Shown: one piece after another, positions 36,979 through 46,485 of the stretch
How positions within the stretch are numbered: position 1 is the stretch's first letter
Layout of the letters: every line of letters starts with the position of its first letter
Assembly (NCBI GenBank): GCA_016716225.1
Contig: JADJWT010000001.1
Span: 2,986,501-3,050,500 of the forward strand
Length of the DNA stretch: 64,000 nt
Direction: 5' to 3'
Source of the DNA: Ignavibacteriota bacterium
GTDB taxonomy: Bacteria; Bacteroidota; Ignavibacteria; Ignavibacteriales; Melioribacteraceae
Program-made: the position numbers and the translations under genes
Notes under the pieces: generated by a model
Database searches by the model: none
What the model saw: the letters and a program-made list of their open reading frames with translations, nothing else
What the model was told of the DNA's origin: nothing

Positions 36979-38784
36979 TTATCCGTAAATTGGACCAAAA
37001 TTTTTACAAGCTTCAAAATCTGCAGATTCTAAATTGTTCGTTCCAAAAGCATTCCATGCACTAGGTCTAAAAATTCTTTCTTCAGAAACATTATGCATAT
37101 TAACCGGAATTCTTAACATTGAAGCAAGTGTAACTAATTTATCTCCAATATGTCCGTAACTTATTGCACCGTGATTTGCACCCCAGTTTTTCATAACAGA
37201 ATAAACATCAACGAATGCACCTTTTCCTGTTAAAATTGGCGCAAACCAAGTTGTTGGCCAAGTTGGATCTGTTCTTCTATCTAAAACATTATGAACTTCT
37301 AAAGGTAAATCTACTGTATAACCTTCTGCGATTTGTAATACAGGACCTAAACCTTTAATCATATTTATTCTGCACATTGTAACCGGCATTTCTCCAGAAG
37401 TTAAAAATTGCGAAGAATAACCGCCGCCTCTAAAATAACCCAAATTTGCCGGACACCATTTTGTTGCTTTCAAACATTCTTCAACATCATTTTGAGTTAT
37501 TTCCCAAAATGGTTTCATAACAGAAATTCCATTTTGTTTTTGCCTTCCGGTTCCATCTAAAGTTGTTGATCCGGAATTTATTAAATGAATAATTCCGTAT
37601 TTAGCTTTTCCGGTTAGCTCATAATTTGAAACTCTTTTTACAGATTCCGGACTCCAAAAAGTTCTTACATCAGAAAATATTTGTGCTGTATTTGTTAATA
37701 AATGTCCGAATAGCATTGAAATTCCATTTAAACTATCATTTTCTGTTGCAACAGTAAAAGCTTCTCTAATGCCATTCCAATCAAATGATGAATTTAAAAT
37801 TGTTTCTGAAAAATCGCCATTTGGGAAGTGATCTGTCCAATGTCTTTGTCCTTGAAATCCAGAAACAATTGCATTATTTCCCATTGATTCTTCTTCAAAT
37901 CCAATTTCTTTTAATTTGGGATTTCCGATCATCAAATCTCTCATGATGATTGTCATTTTTACAACGGTTTCCCAATCCTTATCTTTTTGCTCACGCGAAA
38001 CTTGTTTTTCTTTTTTATTTATATCTTCACCTTCAATACAATTTTCTTTTGTCCACTTTAAAGCATTTTCAAATTCTGATTGATCAAATATTCCTTCGTC
38101 AATTCTTCTAATCAATTCAGTCATATCAACGGTTGAAGTTCTCATTCCAAGATAATTTTGCAAAAAATCTTGATCAACAATTGATCCCACAATTCCCATT
38201 GAAACACCGCCAATTGCTAAATATGATTTATTTTTCATTTCAGCAACGACTAAACCAGCTTTTGCAAATAATAAAAGTTTTTGCTTTACATCTTCTGGAA
38301 TTGTTGTATCAGTTGAATCTTGTACGTTCCTTCCATAGATACTGAATGTTGGCAGTCCTTTTTGACTATATCCGGCAAGTGCAGCAGCTAAATAAACAGC
38401 GCCGGGTCTTTCTGTTCCGTTAAATCCCCAAATTGCTTTTGGAATAAGAGGATCAATATCCATAACTTCAGTTCCGTAACACCAAGCTGGCGTAACTGTT
38501 AAGGAAACACCAACTCCTTCTCTTGTAAATTTTTCCGCAGTTAAAGCCGCCTCAACAACTCCACCGATTGTTGTATCTGCAATTACACATTCAACCGGCA
38601 TTCCGTTGGAATGTTTTAAATTTTCAGTTAAAAATTTTGCTGCAGATTTTGCCATGTTCATCGTTTGATCTTCTAAGGATTCTCTCACACCGTTTCTTCT
38701 TCCATCAATTACCGGACGAATTCCAATTTTAGGTAATGAGCCTTTCAATCTAATTTCTGCTTTTGAATTATTTTCAAATGTCAT
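36979..38784 (-). CDS. fucI: L-fucose isomerase
   Basis: The ATG at 38784 is preceded by GGGAAA at good spacing; a TTG five codons earlier is less likely. The 601-residue product matches FucI throughout. It has the N-terminal block PKIGIRPVIDGRRNGVRESL, then ADTTIGGVVEAA, and the catalytic region around NAIVSGFQGQRHWTD and FPNGDFSE. FucI interconverts L-fucose and L-fuculose, and also D-arabinose and D-ribulose. It is cytoplasmic and Mn-dependent. It sits 52 bases downstream of the LacI-type regulator gene on the same strand, so it is probably in that regulator's operon. Fuculokinase and aldolase are not in the window. The true substrate could be another aldose. Confidence 0.93.
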   Translation of the reverse strand: MTFENNSKAEIRLKGSLPKIGIRPVIDGRRNGVRESLEDQTMNMAKSAAKFLTENLKHSNGMPVECVIADTTIGGVVEAALTAEKFTREGVGVSLTVTPAWCYGTEVMDIDPLIPKAIWGFNGTERPGAVYLAAALAGYSQKGLPTFSIYGRNVQDSTDTTIPEDVKQKLLLFAKAGLVVAEMKNKSYLAIGGVSMGIVGSIVDQDFLQNYLGMRTSTVDMTELIRRIDEGIFDQSEFENALKWTKENCIEGEDINKKEKQVSREQKDKDWETVVKMTIIMRDLMIGNPKLKEIGFEEESMGNNAIVSGFQGQRHWTDHFPNGDFSETILNSSFDWNGIREAFTVATENDSLNGISMLFGHLLTNTAQIFSDVRTFWSPESVKRVSNYELTGKAKYGIIHLINSGSTTLDGTGRQKQNGISVMKPFWEITQNDVEECLKATKWCPANLGYFRGGGYSSQFLTSGEMPVTMCRINMIKGLGPVLQIAEGYTVDLPLEVHNVLDRRTDPTWPTTWFAPILTGKGAFVDVYSVMKNWGANHGAISYGHIGDKLVTLASMLRIPVNMHNVSEERIFRPSAWNAFGTNNLESADFEACKNFGPIYG

Positions 38785-38836
38785 TTTCAAATTTCCCAAT
38801 ATTTTTCAATAAGTTTATTTCTGTAGTGTAAAAATA

Positions 38837-39856
38837 TCAATTTAATGGTTTAGCGGTTGATTTTCTTATTTCAAATTTTGTATCAACACAAATTGTTTTT
38901 GGATTAGTAATTTTATTTGTTTCAATTTGTTTTAGCAAAAGTTTAAAAGCTTTCTCGCCAATTTTTTGTCTGTAATGAGTAATTGTTGTCAATGGAGTTG
39001 ATAGATAAGGTGAATAAAATCCATCGAAAAAAGCAATAATGGAAATATCTTCCGGAATTTTTAAACCTTTTTCAAAAATAGCTTTAATAGCTCCTAAAGT
39101 AACTAAATCTCCACCAGAAGAAACAATTGCAGTGGGTAATTCTGGTAATTTTAATAATTCTAAAGTTGCTTCATATCCGTGTTCAAATTCAAATCCTTCA
39201 CCAACAATGTATTTTTCATCAACTTTTAAATTAAATTCATTTAACGCTTGTTTATAACCGGCAAGTCTGTTTTTAATTGTGTAGATATTTTTTTGTCCTC
39301 GTAAAAATGCAATTTTTGTATGACCAAGTTTAACTAAATGAGCAACGGCTTTTACAACAGATTCAGCATTATTTGTAATAACAGAATCAACTTCAATTCC
39401 ATCAAAAATTCTGTCTATCAATACAAATGGAATTTTCTTTTCAACTATGTCAACAATATGGTTTTTACTGTCTTGTACGGGAGCTAAAATTATTCCATCA
39501 ACACCTCTGGATATTAATTGATTTAAATAAACAATTTCCTTTTCTTGATCTTCATCGGTGTTGCAAACAATTACTGTATATCTCTTTTCAAAACCTAATT
39601 GCTCAATTCTTCTAGCAATTCTGGCAAAATATGGGTTCAAAATATCCGGAACAATTAATCCGATAGTAAAACTTTTTTTCATTCGTAACGCACGTGCGGT
39701 AAAATCGGGAATGTAATTTAATTCCTTTACGGCTTTAATTATTTTATCATGTGTTTTTGCAGAAATTTTAAGATTTTCTTTTCCGCGAAGTACTCTTGAA
39801 ACTGTTGAAGGATGTACTCCAACGAAAGCAGCTACATCTTTTAGAGTAGGTGCCAT
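38837..39856 (-). CDS. LacI-family transcriptional regulator of the sugar regulon
   Basis: The ATG at 39856 (MAPTLKDVAAFVGVHPSTVS) is preceded by AAGGGA and begins exactly at the LacI HTH. An upstream TTG would add an odd hydrophobic leader and start inside the operator. The 339-residue protein has a DNA-binding domain (1-50, ending YIPDFTARALR hinge) and a periplasmic-binding-protein-like sensor (about 60-335). It is the first gene of a minus-strand pair with fucI and is divergent from a six-gene sugar operon. The same operator core is present upstream of all three putative target units, so repression released by a sugar or sugar phosphate is likely. Confidence 0.93.
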   Translation of the reverse strand: MAPTLKDVAAFVGVHPSTVSRVLRGKENLKISAKTHDKIIKAVKELNYIPDFTARALRMKKSFTIGLIVPDILNPYFARIARRIEQLGFEKRYTVIVCNTDEDQEKEIVYLNQLISRGVDGIILAPVQDSKNHIVDIVEKKIPFVLIDRIFDGIEVDSVITNNAESVVKAVAHLVKLGHTKIAFLRGQKNIYTIKNRLAGYKQALNEFNLKVDEKYIVGEGFEFEHGYEATLELLKLPELPTAIVSSGGDLVTLGAIKAIFEKGLKIPEDISIIAFFDGFYSPYLSTPLTTITHYRQKIGEKAFKLLLKQIETNKITNPKTICVDTKFEIRKSTAKPLN

Positions 39857-39913
39857 AAAATGAATTCCCTTAAAGTTTAAAAGTAAAATTATTAAAAACC
39901 GTAAACAATTGCA

Positions 39914-39928
39914 GAACAATCGTTTGTC
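39914..39928. promoter_or_regulatory. LacI-type operator, lacI-fucI side
   Basis: The core CAATCGTTTG lies at 39917-39926, about 60 bases upstream of the regulator ATG. It overlaps a minus-strand TTGACA (39930-39925), so a bound repressor should block transcription of the regulator itself. The pattern with a central CG is typical of LacI-family operators. Confidence 0.72.
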
Positions 39929-40027
39929 AATATCTAAAAATCAATATATAATTTTAAAATCAATAATCAAAATTGAATTCATTAAGAATTTTTATTCTGT
40001 TTGTAAAAAAAATCAAATTTATTTATG

Positions 40028-40077
40028 TTGTTTAATTTAATCATATTATCTAAATTTAGCATAAACAATCGTTTGCA
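40028..40077 (+). promoter_or_regulatory. Promoter and LacI-type operator of the gmhA-ROK operon
   Basis: TTGTTT (40028-40033) is followed after 17 bases by TAAATTTA (40051-40058), a Bacteroidota-like promoter. The operator core CAATCGTTTG (40066-40075) lies just downstream, where transcription would start. This is a classic position for repression. The first gene starts at 40120. The rest of the 263-base divergent gap is AT-rich with nothing else supported. Confidence 0.72.
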
Positions 40078-40119
40078 TAAATTAATAGAAATTATTTAAT
40101 AAATTGAAAATTAAAAATC

Positions 40120-40689
40120 ATGAAAAAAATAATTGAGCATGAATTACTTTCTCATAAAATTGTTATTGAAGAAGTTATTGAATTATTGAAACCTGATATT
40201 GAAAAAGCTTGCGAAATGGTTTTAAATGTTTTGGATTCAAAAAATAAAATAATTTTGATGGGCAATGGCGGAAGTGCAGCAGATGCTCAGCATATTGCTG
40301 CTGAGTTTACAGGAAGATATAAAGTTGAAAGAAAAGGTTTGCCAGCAATTGCTATTACTACTGATACTTCAGCATTGACTGCTATTGGAAATGATTATGG
40401 CTATCAACACGTTTTTGAAAGACAAGTTGAAGCCCTTGCACAACCTGGGGATTTAGTAATTGGAATTTCTTCTACAGGAAATAGTGAAAATGTTGTTAAT
40501 GCTTTTTCAAAAGCTAAAGAAATGAATTGTAAAACTTTGGGCTTAAGCGGAAAAGGCGGTGGAAAATTTAATATTAAATGTGACTTAAATATTGTGGTAC
40601 CAAGCAATGATACTCCTAGAGTTCAAGAAATGCACATTTTAATAGGACATATAATGTGTCAAGTTGTTGATGAACATTATAAAATGTAG
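40120..40689 (+). CDS. gmhA: GmhA-type phosphoheptose isomerase (SIS domain)
   Basis: A 189-residue single SIS-domain protein matching GmhA across its length. It contains MGNGGSAADAQHIAAEFTGR with the catalytic Glu62, ISSTGNSENVVNA for phosphate binding, and EMHILIGH with His177. These two catalytic residues correspond to Glu65 and His180 of E. coli GmhA. GmhA converts sedoheptulose 7-phosphate to D-manno-heptose 7-phosphate in LPS heptose synthesis. Here it is the first gene of a LacI-type sugar operon with a kinase-HAD fusion next to it. It may therefore act on a different ketose phosphate, but the heptose activity is the default reading. Confidence 0.88.
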   Translation: MKKIIEHELLSHKIVIEEVIELLKPDIEKACEMVLNVLDSKNKIILMGNGGSAADAQHIAAEFTGRYKVERKGLPAIAITTDTSALTAIGNDYGYQHVFERQVEALAQPGDLVIGISSTGNSENVVNAFSKAKEMNCKTLGLSGKGGGKFNIKCDLNIVVPSNDTPRVQEMHILIGHIMCQVVDEHYKM

Positions 40690-40700
40690 TAGAAATATTT

Positions 40701-42593
40701 ATGAAAATATCCGAAATAAAAAAAATATTTAGTGATTTTGAAAACTTAAAAGTTGGAGTATTTGGCGATTTCGCTTTAGATATTTACTATAATTTAATTC
40801 AAAACACCGGAGAAAATTCTATTGAAACCGGAAAACCGGTTTTGTATGGATCTTCTATAAAAACAAACTTAGCTGCTGCCGGAAATATCGTTAACAATTT
40901 AATATCACTTGGCATAAAAAATGTTTTTGCATTTGGATTTATCGGGAATGATATTCTTGGTCGCGAAATTTTATTTCAGCTAAAAGAAAAAAATGTAAAT
41001 ATTGATAGTATTTTAAGCATCAACAATATTTGGGAAACTTTTACTTATATAAAACCACTTGAAAATAAGGAAGAAATTTCAAGGATAGATTTCGGTTCTT
41101 TAAACTTTCCGGAAAAAGATTACACGGATATTCTAATAAATAAACTCAGTAAGAAAATTCATGAATTGGATGTATTAATTGTAAATCAACAATTTAAAAA
41201 TCCATTAGTTAATGATTACATATTTACAAAATTGAATGAAATTATAAAAGAAAATACACAATGCAAAATAATTGGTGATTTAAGAAATGATTTATTCCCA
41301 TTGGAAAACTCAATTTTAAAAGTTACTTCTTTTTTAATCTCGAAAGAATTAGGAGAAGAAAATTTTGATGAAAATGATACAGATACGGCAATTTTTAAAT
41401 TGAGAAAATTATTCAAAAAAATTAAAACTCCGCTTTTAATGATTAGAGGAGAAAGCGGTTTAATATATTTTGACGATAAAAATATTGAAACCGTTCCGGG
41501 AATTTATTTAACCGGTGAAATTGATAAACTTGGATCTGGCAATGCATGCGTAAGTACATTTGCTGCTTGCTTAGGAAGCGGAGCATCAATTAACAAATCT
41601 CTTGAAATTGCTAATTTGGCATTCGCCATTATTGCAAAGCAAATAAAAAAAATCGGTTCAGTTACTCAAGTAGAAATTTTAAAATTAGCTGAAGAAAGTT
41701 ATTACAACTATGATTTAGCTTTAGCATATGATCCGCGTAAAGCAAAATATTTTGAAAATTCCGAAATTGAAATTGTTGGAGAGCTTCCTCAAAATATTAG
41801 TATTCAAAATGTAATATTAGATCATGATGGAACTATTTCAACATTGCGCGAAGGCTGGGAAACCGTAATGCATAAAGTAATGATTGAAGAAATTTGCGGT
41901 GATAAATTACAAGAAATATCTTCTAATGAATACAATCGACTTTCAGTTAAGTGTGATAAATTCATTAATGATACAACCGGAATTCAGACAATTATTCAAA
42001 TGATGGGTTTGCAAGATATTATCCTAGAAGAAGGTTTTATTCAAAAAGAAAAAGTAAAAACTCCAGCCGAATATAAAGCAATTTATCTTGATAATTTGAT
42101 GTTTAGTGTTAATGATAGAATAAAAAAATTTGAAAATGGTGAACGTTCAATTCATGATTTTACAATTTTAGGTTCAGTTGAAATGTTAAAAAAAATTCAT
42201 GAAAAAAATCTTAAACTATTTTTAGCAAGCGGAACAGATGAAGACAGCGTAGTTACTGAAGCTAATGCTTTAGGTTATGGGAATTTATTTTCGGGTGGAA
42301 TTAGAGGTTCAAAAGGAAATGAAATTGGTGATGCAAAAAAAATAGTTATAAATAGAATTATTGAAGAGGGAAATTGTAAAGGTGAAAATTTAATGGTAAT
42401 TGGCGATGGTCCGGTTGAAATAATTGAAGGTAGGAAAGTTGGCTCTCTATGCATTGGTATTGCATCAGATGAAGTTAGAAGACATGGAATGAATTATAAG
42501 AAAAGAACACGTTTGATTAGAGCTGGTGCACATATTATTATTCCGGATTTTTCTCAACTCAATTATTTATTAAAAATTATATTCAAAAATTAA
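40701..42593 (+). CDS. PfkB-type sugar kinase fused to HAD-type phosphatase
   Basis: A 630-residue two-domain protein. Residues 1 to about 340 are a ribokinase/PfkB fold related to the RfaE/HldE kinase (VGVFGDFALDIYYN, then AAAGNIVNNLISLG). The second signature reads DKLGSGNACVSTF, with Asn281 where the family usually has the catalytic Asp of GAGD. Residues about 365-630 are a HAD hydrolase: LDHDGT gives Asp374 and Asp376, ASGTDED is motif II, and VIGDGPVEI is motif IV. HldE has a nucleotidyltransferase instead, so this is not HldE. The fusion may phosphorylate and dephosphorylate sugar intermediates made by the adjacent GmhA-type isomerase. The kinase half may be altered or inactive. Confidence 0.82.
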   Translation: MKISEIKKIFSDFENLKVGVFGDFALDIYYNLIQNTGENSIETGKPVLYGSSIKTNLAAAGNIVNNLISLGIKNVFAFGFIGNDILGREILFQLKEKNVNIDSILSINNIWETFTYIKPLENKEEISRIDFGSLNFPEKDYTDILINKLSKKIHELDVLIVNQQFKNPLVNDYIFTKLNEIIKENTQCKIIGDLRNDLFPLENSILKVTSFLISKELGEENFDENDTDTAIFKLRKLFKKIKTPLLMIRGESGLIYFDDKNIETVPGIYLTGEIDKLGSGNACVSTFAACLGSGASINKSLEIANLAFAIIAKQIKKIGSVTQVEILKLAEESYYNYDLALAYDPRKAKYFENSEIEIVGELPQNISIQNVILDHDGTISTLREGWETVMHKVMIEEICGDKLQEISSNEYNRLSVKCDKFINDTTGIQTIIQMMGLQDIILEEGFIQKEKVKTPAEYKAIYLDNLMFSVNDRIKKFENGERSIHDFTILGSVEMLKKIHEKNLKLFLASGTDEDSVVTEANALGYGNLFSGGIRGSKGNEIGDAKKIVINRIIEEGNCKGENLMVIGDGPVEIIEGRKVGSLCIGIASDEVRRHGMNYKKRTRLIRAGAHIIIPDFSQLNYLLKIIFKN

Positions 42594-42599
42594 AATTGT

Positions 42600-45167
42600 A
42601 TGAATAAAATTTTATTGCAGCATAATTGGAAATTAATTTCTTCGGATAAATTATCAAATTCAAATGGTAAAGAAATATCAACAAATAAAATTAATTGCGA
42701 AAATTGGTATGATGCAAAAATACCTTCAACTGTTTTGGCAACTTTAGTTGAAAATGGAGTTTATGAAAATCCTTATTTTGGTACAAATCTAAAAAATATT
42801 CCAACTGAACAATTTAAAATTCCTTGGTGGTACAGAACAGAATTTGACTTAGATGAATTTCAAAGAAATCAAAATATTCAAATAAATTTTGATGGAATTA
42901 ATTACAGTGCAAATGTTTGGTTAAACGGTAATTTAATTGCCGATAAAAAAACTTTTTTTGGTGCTTACAGAAGATTTCAATTAAACATAAATGATTTTTT
43001 AAATGTTGGCAAAAACATTTTAGCAATTGAAGTTATTCCGCCCAAACCCGGTGATTTTACTATTGGATTTGTTGATTGGAATCCTAATCCACCGGATAAT
43101 AATTTGGGAATTTTTAGAGAAATTTCACTGCAATTTAATAATGGAATTGAGATAAAAAATCCGTTTGTAGAAAGTGAAATTGATTTAACTAATTTGAAAT
43201 TTGCTAATCTTAAAATTTCTTCAGAAGTTATAAATCATCTTAACAAAAAATCAAGTTGTGAATTAGTTGGACAAATTGGAAATATTAATTTCTCTCAAAC
43301 TATAAATGTTGAAGCAAATCAATCTAAATTAATTATTTTCGATTCAAAAAATATCCCTCAATTAAATTTTGAAAATCCAAGAATTTGGTGGCCGAATAAT
43401 TTAGGTGAACCAAATCTATATGAGTTAACTTTAAAAATAAATACCGATGAAAAAATTTCAGATGAAATTTCAACAAAATTTGGAATCAGAAAAATTGAAG
43501 ATTACATAAACGAGGGCGGTCATCGCGGATTTAAAGTTAATGGACATAAATTATTGATTAGAGGTGCTGGTTGGACAGATGACTTATTTTTGCAAGATAC
43601 TCATGAATCGTTAACCACGCAGATTCAGTATGTAAAAGATATGAATTTAAATTGCATTCGCTTGGAAGGGTTTTGGGGAAAGGATCAAAAACTTTATGAA
43701 CTTTGTGATGAAAATGGAATTTTAATAATGATCGGCTGGAGCTGCCAATGGGAACATAAAGAATATTTGGGAAAAGAAGTTCATCCAAAGTACGGCGGTG
43801 TAATTGAAAAAGATGAGATTGAATTAATTGCACAATCTTGGGAAGATCAATTATTATGGCTGAGAAATCATCCTTCAATATTTGTATGGACAATTGGAAG
43901 TGACATGCTGCCTCATCCGGATTTAGAAAAAAGATATATTGAAACTTTTAACAAATATGATAAAACTCGTCCTTACTTAAATTCAACGGGTGGTGTTGGA
44001 AGTGATCAAGGCATTATAACTTCAACAGAAATAATAAGTGAAATTAGTGGATCATCAAGAGTAAAAATGCTCGGACCATATGCCTATACTCCGCCAATTT
44101 ATTGGTACACAAATAAAAATTTAGGCGGTGCTTATGGATTTAATACTGAAACTTGTCCCGGCGCAAATGTTCCGCCAATAGAAAGTCTTAGAAAATTTAT
44201 TCCCCAAAAAAATCTTTGGCCAATTGATGAAGTTTGGAATTATCATTGCGGTAAAAATTATTTTTCACATATTAATAGAACTCAAATTGCAATTGAAAAA
44301 AGATATGGCAAGCCAAAAAGTGTTGAAGATTTTGCTTACAAATCTCAAATGTTGAATTACGAATTAATGCGACCAATGTTTGAGGCTTTTCAGGTAAATC
44401 AAAAAAATGCCACTGGAATAATTCAATGGATGCTTAACTCGGCTTGGCCAGAATTGTATTGGCAATTATATGATACTTTCTTAATGCCGAACGGAGCTTA
44501 TTTTGGTGCAAAAAAAGCTAATGAACCAATTAAGTTAATTTATAATTATGATGATGAAAATATTTATTTAGTAAATAATTCACTCAAAGATCTTGAGAAT
44601 TATACAGCTGTTATAAAAATATTTGACATCAATTCAACACTAATCTTAAATGAAAAAATAAATGTTTCCATTGCTAGGGAATCAGTAATGAAAATTTTTA
44701 CAATTCCTCAGAATTTAAATTTTACAGAAGTTAATTTCTTAGATATGAAACTTTTCGATAAATCAGAAAATGAAATATCGAATAATTTTTATTGGTTATC
44801 TATCCAAAAAGATATTTTGGATTATGAAGCAAAAGTTGAAGGATGGAATTATTATACTCCAAGCAAGCAATTTGCAGATTTTACCAAAATAGAAAATATG
44901 TCTAACGTATTGATAAATCTTGAATATATAATCATTGATGAAAATAAAATTTCGATAAATCTCGTTAACAAAAATAATGTAATTGCATTTTTTATTGAAA
45001 TATTACTTTTTGATATTACCACAAGTGAAGTAATCTTACCAATTTTGTGGAGTGATAATTATATCAGCATTTTACCAAAAGAAAATAAATTGATTGAAGC
45101 AAAAATTTTAAAGAATCAAAAAAACGAAAATGTTGAAGTTAGACTTAAAGGTTGGAATTTAAAATAA
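42600..45167 (+). CDS. GH2 exo-beta-D-glucosaminidase-like glycosidase
   Basis: An 855-residue GH2 enzyme without a signal peptide, so it should act in the cytoplasm. The order is sugar-binding sandwich (about 1-180), Ig-like domain (about 185-298), TIM barrel (about 305-600) and C-terminal beta domains. The blocks NVWLNG, KPGDFTIGFVDWNPNPPD, WTIGSD and GFNTETCPGANVPPIESLR are those of CsxA-type exo-glucosaminidases rather than beta-galactosidase or beta-mannosidase. The predicted acid/base is Asp435 (GSD) and nucleophile Glu517 (NTET), matching CsxA logic. It should release beta-linked glucosamine or a related amino sugar from short imported oligosaccharides. Nearby aminotransferase and dehydrogenase genes support an amino-sugar theme. 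Confidence 0.85.
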   Translation: MNKILLQHNWKLISSDKLSNSNGKEISTNKINCENWYDAKIPSTVLATLVENGVYENPYFGTNLKNIPTEQFKIPWWYRTEFDLDEFQRNQNIQINFDGINYSANVWLNGNLIADKKTFFGAYRRFQLNINDFLNVGKNILAIEVIPPKPGDFTIGFVDWNPNPPDNNLGIFREISLQFNNGIEIKNPFVESEIDLTNLKFANLKISSEVINHLNKKSSCELVGQIGNINFSQTINVEANQSKLIIFDSKNIPQLNFENPRIWWPNNLGEPNLYELTLKINTDEKISDEISTKFGIRKIEDYINEGGHRGFKVNGHKLLIRGAGWTDDLFLQDTHESLTTQIQYVKDMNLNCIRLEGFWGKDQKLYELCDENGILIMIGWSCQWEHKEYLGKEVHPKYGGVIEKDEIELIAQSWEDQLLWLRNHPSIFVWTIGSDMLPHPDLEKRYIETFNKYDKTRPYLNSTGGVGSDQGIITSTEIISEISGSSRVKMLGPYAYTPPIYWYTNKNLGGAYGFNTETCPGANVPPIESLRKFIPQKNLWPIDEVWNYHCGKNYFSHINRTQIAIEKRYGKPKSVEDFAYKSQMLNYELMRPMFEAFQVNQKNATGIIQWMLNSAWPELYWQLYDTFLMPNGAYFGAKKANEPIKLIYNYDDENIYLVNNSLKDLENYTAVIKIFDINSTLILNEKINVSIARESVMKIFTIPQNLNFTEVNFLDMKLFDKSENEISNNFYWLSIQKDILDYEAKVEGWNYYTPSKQFADFTKIENMSNVLINLEYIIIDENKISINLVNKNNVIAFFIEILLFDITTSEVILPILWSDNYISILPKENKLIEAKILKNQKNENVEVRLKGWNLK

Positions 45168-45194
45168 ATTTTTAAGTAAATAGGCGAGGAGAAA

Positions 45195-46475
45195 ATGGCA
45201 ATATTAGCAATAAATGGCGGCAATCCTGTTAGAAATATAAAAACAAATCCTTGGCCTGCATGGCCTGTTTGGGATAAAAATGAAGAACAAAGTTTGCTAG
45301 AAGTTTTACACAGTGGAATTTGGTCATATAATGGTCCAAAAGAAATTCAATTCAATAAAATGTTTGCAGAATTTACTGGAACAAAATATTGTATATCAGC
45401 AGCAAATGGAACAGTAACATTACAATTAGCGCTTGAATCTCTCGGAATTGGATTGGGCGATGAGGTCATTCTTCCCGGATTAACTTGGCAAGCTACTGCA
45501 GCAACTATCCTTGATGTAAATGCAACACCAATTCTTGTTGATGTTTGTGAAGATACTTGGTGTATTGACCCAAAAGAAATTGAAAAAGCAATCACTCCAA
45601 AAACAAAGGCTATTGTTCCGGTTCATCTTTATGGAAACTTTGCAGATATGGATGCAATTATGGAAATTGCAAAAAAATATAATCTTTACGTAATTGAAGA
45701 TTGTGCTCATAAACATGGCGGTGAGTGGAAAGGTAAAAAAGCCGGAAGTATTGGCGATGTTGGAAGTTTTAGTTTTCAACTTTCAAAACATTTAACTGCT
45801 GGTGAAGGCGGAGCTTTAACAACTAATAATGAAGAATTAGCTGATAAATTAGATGGATTGAGAAATTGTGGAAGAAGACCGGAAAAAGAAGATTTGCAAA
45901 ATACAGATAAGGGAGCGGGAGTTTATTTTGATGAAGGAAATTTTATACAATCCGGAAATTATAGAATTACCGAATTTCAAGCTGCAATATTAGTTGAGGG
46001 AATGAAACGACTTCCAGAACAGAATAAAAATAGAGATGAAAATGGCGTTTATATAAATTCTCTGCTAAAAAATATTCCCGGAATTTCACCAATGAGAAGA
46101 GATGAAAGAGAAACAAAAGTTGCATATTTTAATTTTACATTTAGATATATCAAAGATGAATTTAAAAATTTGCCGATTGAAAAATTTAGAAATGCATTGA
46201 GTTCTGAACTCGGAGTTTCCGTTGAACCTTGTTACGAGCCATTAAACAATGCACCTTTGTATGTCCCTCATACAAAACCTTCGCGACACAAATTAAACGA
46301 TCAATATTGGAATGATATAAATCCGGCAAGATTTTCTTTACCAGTATGTGAAAAAATTTATAAAGAAATATCAGTTTGTTTTCATCATAAAATTTTAATG
46401 GGAACGAAAAAGGATATGGATTTAATTGTTGATGCAATTAAAAAGATTTATAATAATGTTGAAGAATTGAATTAG
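45195..46475 (+). CDS. DegT/DnrJ-family PLP sugar aminotransferase (AHBA synthase/NtdA-like)
   Basis: A 426-residue PLP enzyme with a strong GAGG ribosome site. Asp169 (VIEDCAHKHGG) should contact the cofactor nitrogen, and Lys198 (FSFQLSKHLTAGEGG) should form the Schiff base. Segments WPAWPVWDKNEE, RNCGRRP, YRITEFQAA and CFHHKILMG resemble RifK (AHBA synthase) and related 3-amino-sugar enzymes more than LPS aminotransferases such as WecE or PseC. RifK/NtdA-type enzymes aminate a 3-keto sugar. The next gene encodes a Gfo/Idh dehydrogenase that could make or consume such a 3-keto intermediate, and a HAD phosphatase domain and ROK kinase lie in the same operon. Confidence 0.85.
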   Translation: MAILAINGGNPVRNIKTNPWPAWPVWDKNEEQSLLEVLHSGIWSYNGPKEIQFNKMFAEFTGTKYCISAANGTVTLQLALESLGIGLGDEVILPGLTWQATAATILDVNATPILVDVCEDTWCIDPKEIEKAITPKTKAIVPVHLYGNFADMDAIMEIAKKYNLYVIEDCAHKHGGEWKGKKAGSIGDVGSFSFQLSKHLTAGEGGALTTNNEELADKLDGLRNCGRRPEKEDLQNTDKGAGVYFDEGNFIQSGNYRITEFQAAILVEGMKRLPEQNKNRDENGVYINSLLKNIPGISPMRRDERETKVAYFNFTFRYIKDEFKNLPIEKFRNALSSELGVSVEPCYEPLNNAPLYVPHTKPSRHKLNDQYWNDINPARFSLPVCEKIYKEISVCFHHKILMGTKKDMDLIVDAIKKIYNNVEELN

Positions 46476-46485
46476 TGTTGGAAAA

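Noticed and set aside
39857..39919. Longer LacI protein from an upstream TTG at 39919
   Set aside because: It would start inside the operator core and add a hydrophobic leader not found in LacI proteins; the ATG at 39856 has a good ribosome site and matches the HTH start.
40701..42593. Calling the kinase fusion HldE (heptose kinase/adenylyltransferase)
   Set aside because: The C-terminal domain is a HAD hydrolase with DxDGT, not a nucleotidyltransferase with an HxGH motif.
45195..46475. Aminotransferase as an LPS/O-antigen enzyme
   Set aside because: No glycosyltransferase or nucleotide-sugar gene is nearby, and the RNCGRRP and CFHHK segments are closer to AHBA-synthase-type enzymes.
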